In this document: positions 8,975-17,579 of the stretch, one piece after another
How the letters are laid out: each line of letters opens with the position of its first letter
How positions within the stretch are numbered: position 1 is the stretch's first letter
Assembly (NCBI GenBank): GCA_963747755.1
Contig: CAVVGK010000011.1
Span: 186,001 to 250,000, forward strand
Reading direction: 5' to 3'
DNA: 64,000 nt
Source: DATFVA01 sp963747755
GTDB lineage: Bacteria; Bacteroidota; Ignavibacteria; Ignavibacteriales; Ignavibacteriaceae
Program-made: the position numbers and the translations under genes
Notes under the pieces: model-generated
What the model was told of the DNA's origin: nothing
The model's input: the letters and a program-made list of their open reading frames with translations, nothing else
The model's database searches: none

Positions 8975-11728
8975 TCAGATGAGGTTAAACATATAAAAAT
9001 ATCCGGCAGCCTGATTTTTATTGATCAGTACAATTCTATCATCGCCGGGATTTTTGACCAGATTCGGATCAAAATCGCCCGTGGTGAAAATAAATATCTT
9101 TTCAGTGTTAGTAACGAGAGAATCAATAAAATCCTTTACAGCTTTTCTTGTTACAACCTTCATATTCACGCATTGGATGGCTGCTTTTATTTCAACGGAG
9201 TTTTTTACGGAAGAGGCATATAACCTGACTTCATCAGGATTGAAAGCAGTTTTAAAACTTACATTCCGGTAGCCGATTCTTCCAAGAAGGGCTTTAACCT
9301 TATGCGAAAAATCGTCTGTATTCAGGCCAACTATATAGTCAAGATGTTCTTTTTTCATTGTTTCTATTGAAGCCGGATCTTTAGGTTCCACAAGTTCGAG
9401 TACTTCAAGCCAGTCTTCATTGGAAAACAGAGCATACATACCTTCTGAACTGAGTAGGTCGAACATGTTCTTGTTATCAAGTCCCTTTTCGATCAGCTTC
9501 GTCTGAATTTTTTCATCGATACTATTTTTTACAAAGTAGTTATAAACATTTAAGCCGCCAGCGGCACTGTTCTCAGAAGAGTTCAATTTTTCTTCAGACT
9601 GCCAGGCTGTTACAGGACTCCACCATTGGTCAAAGTGTATCAGGTAAGGTACGTTATCAAGGTTAAATTTAGCATTCAAAGCCTTCATACCTGCAAGGAA
9701 AACGGTAACAGATTTGTCTTTGCTAAATTTCTTCACAGCATCTTCCATTTCCTTTAAGGAAATGCCTGTCTGATAAAGAACATATTTTATACCGTTTTTA
9801 GCAAAAAGTTTTTCGAGTCTTTGTGTACCCTGACGGTCGTATTGTGAATAGACCACAACTTTCTTACCGCTCTGCTTAATGCTTTTCACGTGGTGAAGCA
9901 GGAGCTCAGACTTAACGCTAGATTCTTTCTTTCCATGAAAGTTGCCAATCTGGGTAAGTTGATGAATTAATGTGAAAACATTCGACTGAACGAGGAACGG
10001 GTTGCCGGCCTGTACCAGGTCGTATATCTTTTCTCTGCCAGATTCAAGAGCTTTTTCATATTCAAGTCTCTGAGCAGAGTCCATTTCAACCCAGTAATCC
10101 TGCTTTATTTTTTTCGGAATTGATTTTGAAATATCTTCCCGTGTTCTGCCAAAACTTTCAACCGGGTCTTCCTGCCCTGTAATCTGCGCAATTTTATCCT
10201 TTAATGCTTCAGTCGGTAATCCGCTCAGCATCCAGAGGTACTTCGGCAGCGGTTTAAGCGTATTTTCAGGAAAGTCCTCTGCGCTATCAATTACGAGACA
10301 GCTTCTGCGGTTCAACTCATCCGGTGAGATTAACTTTTTCTCAATTGCTTCGGTGAAAAGCTGGTGATCAATAATTTTAACAGCTGAAGAATTCTTCCAT
10401 TCATGTTCGGTATTATCGTAAATGATGCTTGCTGTTATAGAAGGGGAGAATTTCTGCAGGTGATCGTACCATCCACTCAGTTTTTCACTGCTTAATAACT
10501 TACTGCGTTTAGACCAGCCTTTATCCTCTTTACGGCAAACGATTACAGCATTTGAAATATCCTTCCTTCTGAAAAGGATTTTCAGTGCGCCGATGACCTC
10601 AAGTGTTTTTCCTGTGCCGAGTTCATCATTCAGAAGAACAACTTCCTTATCCGACAGGAAATCTGCTGCAGGTTTCTGATAGTCGTAAAGAAAATCGTAT
10701 ATTTTTGCCTTCTCCTCCCTGCTGAAATTTATTGCCGGTTGAAGAATTACCTCCAGATCTCTGGAAAGAACATCCTTATTCTCATCAACAACATCATGTT
10801 TAGCACTGAACGTGAAGCTATTTATTTCAGATAGAATTTTATCAGTAATTTTTATACCCTGTTTAACTTTAGGGGCTGAAATTCTAACATTCTTAACAGA
10901 AAGTATTTTCAGTTTATTTTTTATTGTTGACGGTATCTTTATTTCTGAAGGTTTATCGCCTGCAGGGATCAGATCAAAACTCACCTCTTGAACAAGTTTC
11001 TTCTGATCTTTAATGGAACCCAGTAGTTTCTCCAGCTGCATCACCTCAACCTTCTTTACAGAAGAAGATTTCGGAAGAGGCTGGAATTCAATTTTTCTGT
11101 TTTCGGCCGTATTTAAAGGATTTACGAAGCTATCGGAGTTAAGGAGCTCAACATTCATAACTTCTGTTTTAAGGTTCGAAAGCAGATCCAGAACCTTAAC
11201 CTTATCCAGCAGGCCTATGGTAATCGAATATACCTTCTCACCCGGTACCAGCATGGGGAAGTTGAAAAGCCGGGGGGCAAGCAGGTAAAACTCACGGATA
11301 AGTATTTCAGACGCAGGTTCGGAAGCCTTTTTCGATTTACCTTCACTTAAACGGAAAATGCCGCCTTTACCTGAATCAGAAACCGATAACGAGTAGGCAA
11401 TATCTGCTTCGTTCAGAATTTCCTTAATCTCTGTTAAAGACGTTTTAGGAAAGCTGAAGAAGATCTTGCTGGTTTTTTGTTTCTGGACATACAGCTGCTT
11501 GAAGGCTTTTGAATATTTGACTTTAGGAAGATCGAAAGTGTAACCCCTGGATGAAGGAAGTTCTGGCCAGACATTAAGGGCATCCGTATCAAGAACCGAT
11601 GTATAGATGTTCTCTATATAATACTCATCAGCATCGGGTTCTCTCAGCCACTTATTCCAGTCGTAATGCTCAGGAAACTCAAGCTTACTGACTGATTCTG
11701 CTACCTTCTTCCTTACTATTTTGTACAT
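8975..11728 (-). CDS. SNF2-type helicase/ATPase with C-terminal Mrr-like domain
   Basis: A 917-residue protein. Residues 1-330 are a family-specific region with no motif I recognise. The SNF2 ATPase follows (about 345-790): YQKPAADFL (Q-motif region), Walker A DELGTGKT, a degenerate DExx box VIDSAED, and helicase C motifs VVYSQYDRQG, FLAGMKALNAKFNL and HFDQWWSPVTAWQSEE. The last 115 residues resemble an Mrr/REase-like fold (AIQCVNMKVVTRKAV followed by KIFIFTTGDFD). The QxK-type catalytic lysine appears replaced (QCV), so nuclease activity is doubtful. Its start codon overlaps the stop of the upstream 176-residue gene (ATGA), so the two are translationally coupled. DNA remodelling, restriction or defence, or transcription-related roles are all possible. 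Confidence 0.85.
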   Translation of the reverse strand: MYKIVRKKVAESVSKLEFPEHYDWNKWLREPDADEYYIENIYTSVLDTDALNVWPELPSSRGYTFDLPKVKYSKAFKQLYVQKQKTSKIFFSFPKTSLTEIKEILNEADIAYSLSVSDSGKGGIFRLSEGKSKKASEPASEILIREFYLLAPRLFNFPMLVPGEKVYSITIGLLDKVKVLDLLSNLKTEVMNVELLNSDSFVNPLNTAENRKIEFQPLPKSSSVKKVEVMQLEKLLGSIKDQKKLVQEVSFDLIPAGDKPSEIKIPSTIKNKLKILSVKNVRISAPKVKQGIKITDKILSEINSFTFSAKHDVVDENKDVLSRDLEVILQPAINFSREEKAKIYDFLYDYQKPAADFLSDKEVVLLNDELGTGKTLEVIGALKILFRRKDISNAVIVCRKEDKGWSKRSKLLSSEKLSGWYDHLQKFSPSITASIIYDNTEHEWKNSSAVKIIDHQLFTEAIEKKLISPDELNRRSCLVIDSAEDFPENTLKPLPKYLWMLSGLPTEALKDKIAQITGQEDPVESFGRTREDISKSIPKKIKQDYWVEMDSAQRLEYEKALESGREKIYDLVQAGNPFLVQSNVFTLIHQLTQIGNFHGKKESSVKSELLLHHVKSIKQSGKKVVVYSQYDRQGTQRLEKLFAKNGIKYVLYQTGISLKEMEDAVKKFSKDKSVTVFLAGMKALNAKFNLDNVPYLIHFDQWWSPVTAWQSEEKLNSSENSAAGGLNVYNYFVKNSIDEKIQTKLIEKGLDNKNMFDLLSSEGMYALFSNEDWLEVLELVEPKDPASIETMKKEHLDYIVGLNTDDFSHKVKALLGRIGYRNVSFKTAFNPDEVRLYASSVKNSVEIKAAIQCVNMKVVTRKAVKDFIDSLVTNTEKIFIFTTGDFDPNLVKNPGDDRIVLINKNQAAGYFYMFNLI

Positions 11729-12258
11729 CAGTCGCTTGTCTTCTGAAGATGAACCTGTTCACAAGCCTGTTTCAGACGATCAAAGGGCTCAAGGAGGTTC
11801 CTGTTTTCCGAAACTTCATTTAACAGGTCTTTTATTTGTCCCAGCTCCGACTCATATTTTTTAGAAGTTTCAACGAACATTTTACCGCTGCCGTTGTAAC
11901 CCTTAAGCTCCTGGGCACTTTTGCTGCCTTTGGGGGAGGAATCTTCATCCCCGTATACTCTGACAACTCTGACACCCTGTTTATTGTTGGCTCCAAGGAA
12001 GAGATTATCCTTTACCAGTATGATATCAATCTCTTCATTAAGAGCATTTATCAGGGGAACCGATATAAGTTCTACCAGGATATGCTCAAGGAGAACGTCG
12101 CCGTATAAAGTTTTCTGGAAGTTGGTAGTTTTTATCGGCGCTGTTACCCTGAATTCCAGCGGTTTTGTATCGGAATCAGTGACAAGAATTGCGCCCATAA
12201 CACCGCCATTATCATCAGGTGCGTAGGTTTCAAGGAAACCAATTTTTCCTATTGACAT
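11728..12258 (-). CDS. Unrecognised 176-residue protein coupled to the SNF2 gene
   Basis: No family is recognised. The protein has no signal peptide or membrane helix. Its N-terminal two thirds look beta-rich (IGFLETYAPDDNGGVMGAILV near the start, GDVLLEHILVELISVPLINAL in the middle). A charged linker and a short helical C-terminus (ELGQIKDLLNEVSE) follow. Its stop overlaps the SNF2 start by one base (ATGA), which strongly suggests coordinated translation and a joint function, such as a targeting or regulatory subunit of the ATPase. The divergent upstream gap of 314 bases should hold its promoter. Confidence 0.75.
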   Translation of the reverse strand: MSIGKIGFLETYAPDDNGGVMGAILVTDSDTKPLEFRVTAPIKTTNFQKTLYGDVLLEHILVELISVPLINALNEEIDIILVKDNLFLGANNKQGVRVVRVYGDEDSSPKGSKSAQELKGYNGSGKMFVETSKKYESELGQIKDLLNEVSENRNLLEPFDRLKQACEQVHLQKTSD

Positions 12259-12318
12259 TGCTGCTGCCTCTCTTTATTAATTATTAACTATTTGTTTAAC
12301 ACTGTATTAATCGTATAC

Positions 12319-12331
12319 ACAAAAACTGTCC
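12319..12331 (+). repeat. Direct repeat copy 1 (ACAAAAACTGTCC)
   Basis: An exact copy of the 13-mer at 12555, 236 bases apart, both in the divergent promoter region. It may be a shared regulator site; chance cannot be excluded. Confidence 0.4.
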
Positions 12332-12554
12332 GACATTTTTGACGTCATTCTCTTCAGGCAGGCGTCCTATGCCGGAAAACTAAATAATTGCAGGTATTGA
12401 GACACAATTAATATGCCGATAAATAAATGGCGTGTCTTATTAAAAAACGGCCGTAATTAAAATGAAACAGTTGGTATTTTTTATACAATTATTCAAATTG
12501 ATGTAAATTTGTCTGTTATCTTTGATCGGACTTAAATATTTTACCGGTAATTAA

Positions 12555-12567
12555 ACAAAAACTGTCC
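12555..12567 (+). repeat. Direct repeat copy 2 (ACAAAAACTGTCC)
   Basis: The second copy of the 13-mer ends 5 bases before the cytochrome start codon, where a ribosome site would be expected and no good one is seen. Confidence 0.4.
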
Positions 12568-12572
12568 TGCTG

Positions 12573-14459
12573 ATGACAAAATTTTACTTTCTGATCCTTT
12601 TTCAATTTATTCTTAGTACCGCCTTCGGTCAGTATTCCCTTCCTACTGAGAATTCAATTTTGTTTTCAGGTTCGGGAAATTGCGCCGACTGCCATACAGG
12701 CAACGGAGATGTGCTATCATTGAACGGGGTAGATATTTCTCCTCCCACTTACTGGCGGTCAACTATGATGGCAAATTCCAGCAAGGATCCTCTCTGGAGA
12801 GCAATGGTTTCAGGAGAAGTAAATGAATTCCCTGCGTTACAGGACACTATTGAGACCCTCTGCACTAAGTGCCATGCCCCGATGGGTTATACACAGGCTA
12901 TTTACGACGGGCATACGAAATATACTATGGCGGAACTACGGTTGGATCCCCTTGCGAATGACGGTGTTAGCTGCACAGTCTGTCACCAGGTAAATCCTGT
13001 AAACTTTGGAGAGCAGTCATCTTATTCCGGAAATTATATCATCACCGATGACAGTCTTGTTTATGGCCCCTACGAGTATCCTGATACATTTTTTATGCAG
13101 CAGTTCATCGGCTACACTCCAACCTATGAACCAAAATCAATAACCTCGGATTTATGCGCCACGTGCCACACACTGTTCACTCCCACACTGGATGAACAGG
13201 GAAATGTTGTTGGAGATTTTCCCGAACAGACTCCTTACCTTGAATGGAAGAACAGCATTTACCCGGCGCAGCAGATAAGCTGCCAGAGTTGTCATTCACC
13301 AAAAATCTTCGACCCTATTGATATTGCGACAATCCCCGAATCAGACACAACACACCGAACTCCCTTTTGGAAAGAAACATTCGTCGGCGGCAACACCTTC
13401 ATCCTGAAGATGCTGCGTGACTACCCTGATACGCTTCAGGTAACTGCAGAAAGCAGCCATTTCGATACTACTCTGGCGTTGGCAGAAAAGAATCTTAAAG
13501 ATCTTTCTCTGAACCTTTACCTGGAAGCTTACCAGGAAAATGATTCTCTGACGGTAAGCGTTAAAGTACAGAATATTACAGGACATAAACTACCCACAGG
13601 AATTCCATTAAGAAGGATGTGGATTCATCTCTGGGCAGCCAACGGGGATAGTACTAAAATTTTTGAATCGGGGAGCTGGGACAGTGAGGGAAGAATATAT
13701 GGAATGGATCTTCCTTTTGAGAAGCATTATGATTTAATAAACCGTGAGGATGAGGTTCAGGTATATGAAGCAGTACCGGTGGATATAAACGGGAACGTTA
13801 CCTACACCCTGCTTCGCGCGTCAACTTTTATAAAGGATAACAGAATACCTCCTCTCGGATTTAAATCATCGCATATAAGCTATGATACCACCGCTGTATA
13901 TGGCTATGCAGTGGATGATCCGGATTTTAATAAAACTAACGGGAATGAAGGAACGGGTACTGATGCCGTTAAGTACAGGATATCTGTTAGCGGCCTGACT
14001 GAGATGAACATTACCGCAGAGGTATGTTATCAGACGCTGAAGCCGGAAGTTGCCGATTACCTGGCTGGGATGAATTCAGCCGACATAAACAGGTTTAACC
14101 GGATGTATGAAGCCTCAGATAAAAATCCCGTTATAATGAAGAGCGGGGAAATTCACATTAACATCACCGGTATGAGGGATCGGAAAATTTCCAGTTTAGA
14201 TTTCTCACTGGCACAGAATTACCCCAATCCGTTCAATCCTGCTACAAAGATAAGGTTTAATCTTCCCAATACCGGGAATACATCTCTAATTGTTTATGAT
14301 GTGCTGGGCAAAGAGATCAGTGTGCTGTTAGACAGAGAGATGGATGCAGGTGAGTATGAAATAACTTTTAATGGTGCTTCACTGTCGAGCGGGATATATT
14401 TTTACAGACTTACTTCCGGAAGCTATTCTCAGATTCGTAAAATGCTTCTGGTGAAATAG
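12573..14459 (+). CDS. Secreted pentaheme c-type cytochrome with T9SS sorting tail
   Basis: A 628-residue protein with a signal peptide (about 1-20, ending AFGQ). It has five CxxCH heme-binding motifs: CADCH, CTKCH, CTVCH, CATCH and CQSCH. All lie in the first 240 residues. A beta-rich middle region follows (about 310-530). The last 80 residues are a T9SS C-terminal domain starting SLAQNYPNPFNP. Combining multiheme and T9SS signals means heme must be attached in the periplasm before export to the surface. The likely role is external electron transfer or respiratory redox chemistry. No recognised catalytic-cytochrome signature beyond the heme sites is seen. It is monocistronic, and its ribosome site is weak. 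Confidence 0.9.
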   Translation: MTKFYFLILFQFILSTAFGQYSLPTENSILFSGSGNCADCHTGNGDVLSLNGVDISPPTYWRSTMMANSSKDPLWRAMVSGEVNEFPALQDTIETLCTKCHAPMGYTQAIYDGHTKYTMAELRLDPLANDGVSCTVCHQVNPVNFGEQSSYSGNYIITDDSLVYGPYEYPDTFFMQQFIGYTPTYEPKSITSDLCATCHTLFTPTLDEQGNVVGDFPEQTPYLEWKNSIYPAQQISCQSCHSPKIFDPIDIATIPESDTTHRTPFWKETFVGGNTFILKMLRDYPDTLQVTAESSHFDTTLALAEKNLKDLSLNLYLEAYQENDSLTVSVKVQNITGHKLPTGIPLRRMWIHLWAANGDSTKIFESGSWDSEGRIYGMDLPFEKHYDLINREDEVQVYEAVPVDINGNVTYTLLRASTFIKDNRIPPLGFKSSHISYDTTAVYGYAVDDPDFNKTNGNEGTGTDAVKYRISVSGLTEMNITAEVCYQTLKPEVADYLAGMNSADINRFNRMYEASDKNPVIMKSGEIHINITGMRDRKISSLDFSLAQNYPNPFNPATKIRFNLPNTGNTSLIVYDVLGKEISVLLDREMDAGEYEITFNGASLSSGIYFYRLTSGSYSQIRKMLLVK

Positions 14460-14645
14460 TATGCCTTGCCGGCCATCTGTCGGTCATTCACCGACCTGTA
14501 ACAAAGGTATGAAAACTTTTCTTCAGACTATATCCGAAGAATAGCCCTATTGTAGAAATGTCTAGCATTCAGGTAAAAGTTTCAATTTGAGAATATTATC
14601 CTGGTTAAATCTTTTAAGCGAGCATATTTATCCTCGATTAACGAG

Positions 14646-14662
14646 CAAATATCAAATATTTG
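14646..14662. promoter_or_regulatory. Palindromic operator candidate CAAATATCAAATATTTG
   Basis: Perfect 7-bp arms with a 3-base centre, 25 bases upstream of the sigma-54-like element. It could be an activator or repressor site, but the sequence is AT-rich and may be coincidental. Confidence 0.35.
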
Positions 14663-14686
14663 TGTCGATTCCACATTGTTTCGTTA

Positions 14687-14701
14687 TGGCACATAACTTG
14701 T
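14687..14701 (+). promoter_or_regulatory. Candidate sigma-54 (-24/-12) promoter
   Basis: TGGCAC, five bases, then TTGT matches the TGGCAC-N5-TTGC consensus except for the last base, with correct GG-to-G spacing. It lies 62 bases before the OmpA-family gene at 14764. An NtrC-type activator is encoded at 307-1686. Confidence 0.5.
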
Positions 14702-14716
14702 GAAATATCTTCACAA
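14698..14716. promoter_or_regulatory. Inverted repeat TTGTGAA / TTCACAA
   Basis: Perfect 7-bp arms with a 5-base spacer, overlapping the -12 part of the sigma-54-like element. It is reminiscent of a Crp/Fnr-family half-site pair, but the TGTGA-to-TCACA spacing is one base longer than the Crp consensus. Confidence 0.3.
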
Positions 14717-14763
14717 AAAGGAACTATAAGTATCGTAATCCCTCTTTATATAAGGTAACTTCA

Positions 14764-15846
14764 ATGAAATTCTCTTTATTCCTCCTCATAATATCATTTA
14801 TGTTTTTATCGATTAATGAAAGTTATGCCCAGCCGGCGAGTAACGGCTGGAGTATTGGATTCGGGGCCACTTATCCAAGGTTTATCAGCGTATCGGGTGA
14901 TGGATATTCCGGTAATACAAACTTCGGAGGATACCTTTCCTTCGAAAGAGACTTTTCAGAGTACATTGCTTTGAGGTTAAAAGGCGGTGTCTATCATATG
15001 GAATCGTATTATTTCAGAGGAAATATAACCAATCTTCAGAAGGTGAATGCATTTACAGGCGACATTGACCTGCTATACACCATTCTGCCATGTGAAGACT
15101 TAACTCCTTTTGTATTGGCTGGCGGAGGATTTATAGGCTCAAAGTCTCAGAATTCCTTTAACCCTGAACTGGATGACTTTGTTGCCGGATATGAAGTAAA
15201 CCTTGGTCTGGGGGCTTTCTGGAATATGTCTGATGACTGGAAGCTTAAAGCAGAAATGAATTATCATACACTTTCACACAACAAGCTGGACGGTAATTAC
15301 AGCGTGAATGAACAGGATAAAGGTATCTTCGGAGGAAACGGAGATACATATATGACGTTTGAATTAGGTTTTATATGGCAGTTCTCACAGGGTGAACCTT
15401 CAACTATCTGCGAGGAATGTCCCGAGGGAATAAAAGAAGTTTTCAAAACAGACACTGTCTTTAAGGAAGTTCCTGTTGTAAAAATAGAAAAGGATACTTT
15501 ATACAGAACAAAACCGATGCTATTCAACGTCAATTTCGATTTTGATAAATCAGATATACGGGTAGAATCATACCCGATACTGGAGCACGCACTGGATGTA
15601 TTAAAAGAATTCCCTGAAATGAAAGTTATTATATCAGGACATACAGACAGTTTCGGGTCTGACGACTATAATGTTAAACTTTCCAAGAGAAGAGTTAATT
15701 CGGTATATGACTACCTGGTAAAACATGGTATTAGCGAGGACCGCATTACGAAGGAGGCTTTCGGTGAGAAGCAGCCTGTACGTGAAAATGATTCACCTTT
15801 AAACCGTGCATTCAATAGGAGAGTGGAGTTTAAGATAGTGGATTAA
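14764..15846 (+). CDS. OmpA-family outer-membrane protein
   Basis: A 360-residue envelope protein. A signal peptide (about 1-22, cleaved after SYAQ) is followed by an eight-stranded-barrel-like N-terminal domain (about 25-215) with alternating aromatic beta strands. A short linker carries CEECPEG. The C-terminal OmpA/peptidoglycan-binding domain (about 255-360) has FNVNFDFDKSDI, SGHTDSFGSDDYN, LSKRRVNSVYDYL and NRAFNRRVEFKI. It should anchor the outer membrane to peptidoglycan. A second OmpA-family gene follows 106 bases downstream. A sigma-54-like promoter and two inverted repeats precede it, suggesting conditional expression. Confidence 0.92.
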   Translation: MKFSLFLLIISFMFLSINESYAQPASNGWSIGFGATYPRFISVSGDGYSGNTNFGGYLSFERDFSEYIALRLKGGVYHMESYYFRGNITNLQKVNAFTGDIDLLYTILPCEDLTPFVLAGGGFIGSKSQNSFNPELDDFVAGYEVNLGLGAFWNMSDDWKLKAEMNYHTLSHNKLDGNYSVNEQDKGIFGGNGDTYMTFELGFIWQFSQGEPSTICEECPEGIKEVFKTDTVFKEVPVVKIEKDTLYRTKPMLFNVNFDFDKSDIRVESYPILEHALDVLKEFPEMKVIISGHTDSFGSDDYNVKLSKRRVNSVYDYLVKHGISEDRITKEAFGEKQPVRENDSPLNRAFNRRVEFKIVD

Positions 15847-15952
15847 ATACTTTATTTATTCATAAAAAAATGGAATATTGCAAATACGAATTGCGTGATT
15901 TCAAGGGGAAGTAAATCTAGTTGAGTTATTGTATAAAATATTATGGTGCAAA

Positions 15953-17386
15953 ATGGGCAGACTAAAACTGTTAGCGGGGTTAATTCTGTTTATAACTTTT
16001 ATAAACTATCCTCAGTCCTTTATTAAAAATGATGTTCATCCTTTCTCTCAATCCCTTTTAGGTACGGCAGCCGGAGGAATAACGATCGGCAAGACAGATT
16101 ACAAAGACGTAAAGCTGGGCGTGAACGGCACGCTCTCTGCAACCTACTACTTCCCGGCAATGGATGAAAACATACTCGGATTGCGGCTTCAAGGCGGCCT
16201 GGTAACGGTTAAGGGAAAAGACGCAGCCAAAGCACCGGAAGCCTTCAGTACAGATATTTTATTACTCAGCGGTTCTCTGCTGTATTCGTATGCAGTTACT
16301 CAGGATTTCCTGCCTTATGCAGGCGTGGGTTTATCGTTTATTTCTTTTAGTCCCAAAGATGACAATGGGCAGCTTCTTTTAAATAACCGGGAAAGCGTAT
16401 ATGACAAAAGCACGTTCGGGTTCAATGCGGAAGCAGGAATAAATATCCCGGTGAACCAGCAGATAAGTATACAGGTAAACTCCGCACTTCATTTTGTATT
16501 CAGTGATTATCTGGATGATGTAGCTCTCGGGAAAAATAAAGATTTCTTTTCAACAGTTTCACTAGGAATTTCGTATGCATTTTTAAGCAACAGGGATTCT
16601 GATGGTGATGGTATTATTGACGGGGATGATAAATGTCCGCAGGAACCGGAAGATTATGATGGATTCCAGGACAGTGACGGATGTCCTGATTATGATAATG
16701 ATGAAGACGGAATTCCAGACATAAAAGACCAGTGTCCTGATGAAGCTGAGGATATTGACGGGTTCCAGGATAATGACGGCTGCCCGGATCTGGATAATGA
16801 TGGCGACGGCATACTGGATAAAAACGACAAATGCCCGAATGAAGCAGAAGATTTTGATGGCTTCCAGGATGAAGACGGATGTCCCGACTTCGACAATGAC
16901 AGCGACGGTATACCCGACAAAGATGACAAATGTCCAAATGAAGCTGAAACAGTAAATGGATATCAGGATGATGACGGATGTCCTGATGTTGCACCAAATT
17001 CTCAGAAGACAGAAATTCCAAAAGAATCAGTAAGCAAATCTACAGATACCTTCACTCTACAGGCGGATGATCTTTTTTATACAAACCGTGCTGAAATAAG
17101 GCCCAATTCATACAAAAAACTGGATGAAATTGTTTCACAGATAAAGAAAAGTCCCGATGCATTCTGGCGAATTGAGGGTCATATGGACAGCCAGGGTCCC
17201 GAACAATGGATAAGAACTATGTCCTCAAAGCGAGCTGAAGCTGTATATTATTATTTCATCTCCCACGGACTTGACGCTTCAAAATTTACGATTTACGGAC
17301 TCGGAGACAAATTCCCGGTTGCTAACAACACCACCGAGGAAGGAAGAGCAAAAAATCGTAGAATAGTAATTGTAAAAGAGCAGTAG
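15953..17386 (+). CDS. OmpA-family protein with thrombospondin type 3 repeats
   Basis: A 477-residue envelope protein from ATG 15953. A TTG at 15929 would add eight residues before the signal peptide and is less likely. A hydrophobic export signal (GLILFITFINYPQS) is followed by a beta-barrel-like domain (about 30-205). Then come at least four calcium-binding thrombospondin type 3 repeats (about 210-345), each with variants of DxDxDGIxDxxDxCP and DGFQDxDGCPD. The C-terminal OmpA domain (about 370-477) contains EGHMDSQGPEQW, SSKRAEAVYYYF and RAKNRRIVIVKE. It is a structural, peptidoglycan-linked outer-membrane protein whose Asp-rich linker probably binds calcium. Confidence 0.9.
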   Translation: MGRLKLLAGLILFITFINYPQSFIKNDVHPFSQSLLGTAAGGITIGKTDYKDVKLGVNGTLSATYYFPAMDENILGLRLQGGLVTVKGKDAAKAPEAFSTDILLLSGSLLYSYAVTQDFLPYAGVGLSFISFSPKDDNGQLLLNNRESVYDKSTFGFNAEAGINIPVNQQISIQVNSALHFVFSDYLDDVALGKNKDFFSTVSLGISYAFLSNRDSDGDGIIDGDDKCPQEPEDYDGFQDSDGCPDYDNDEDGIPDIKDQCPDEAEDIDGFQDNDGCPDLDNDGDGILDKNDKCPNEAEDFDGFQDEDGCPDFDNDSDGIPDKDDKCPNEAETVNGYQDDDGCPDVAPNSQKTEIPKESVSKSTDTFTLQADDLFYTNRAEIRPNSYKKLDEIVSQIKKSPDAFWRIEGHMDSQGPEQWIRTMSSKRAEAVYYYFISHGLDASKFTIYGLGDKFPVANNTTEEGRAKNRRIVIVKEQ

Positions 17387-17407
17387 GTGATTTACTTCAC
17401 ACTGCTC
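17378..17407 (+). terminator. Hairpin overlapping the OmpA/TSP3 stop codon
   Basis: GAGCAGT pairs with ACTGCTC, and GTGA pairs with TCAC inside after a 2-base bulge, giving 11 bp in total with a 6-base loop. The downstream sequence is AT-rich with a T-run about 20 bases later. It is a likely transcript end, though not a textbook intrinsic terminator. Confidence 0.45.
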
Positions 17408-17579
17408 TCTATTTAGTTATATAAATTTTTTCGCACCTCGTAAAAATATTTCCGGTAATTCTTACCAGAGGGAATTCTATCCTTCTTATATCGTTAAAAA
17501 TCAATGGCTGAATTGAAGGTATGATTATTGTCACTATCAAGGAAAGTGTGTTGATAATCTATTTTAAAGCGGAGAAGTT

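Larger units (their letters stand above)
12259..12572. other. Divergent intergenic region with a repeated 13-mer
   Basis: The 314 bases separate the minus-strand SNF2 unit from the plus-strand cytochrome gene and should contain both promoters. I see no ORF or RNA gene. The notable content is an exact 13-base direct repeat near both ends and the 12-mer TATTGAGACACA at 12395, which recurs at 52675. Confidence 0.6.
14460..14763. other. Intergenic region with regulatory inverted repeats
   Basis: The 304 bases between the cytochrome and OmpA genes contain no gene. They hold a 6-bp hairpin (GTCGGT / ACCGAC, 14479-14495), a palindrome at 14646, a sigma-54-like element at 14687 and an inverted repeat at 14698, described separately. 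Confidence 0.6.

Noticed and set aside
16600..17000. Regular DNA repeats that could suggest a CRISPR-like array
   Set aside because: The periodicity is coding, from thrombospondin type 3 repeats in frame with the OmpA gene. The units diverge and there are no unique spacers.
16614..17021. Minus-strand frames of up to 135 codons opposite the OmpA/TSP3 gene
   Set aside because: They are shadows of the repetitive Asp-rich coding sequence. They have low-complexity His/Ser composition and no ribosome site.
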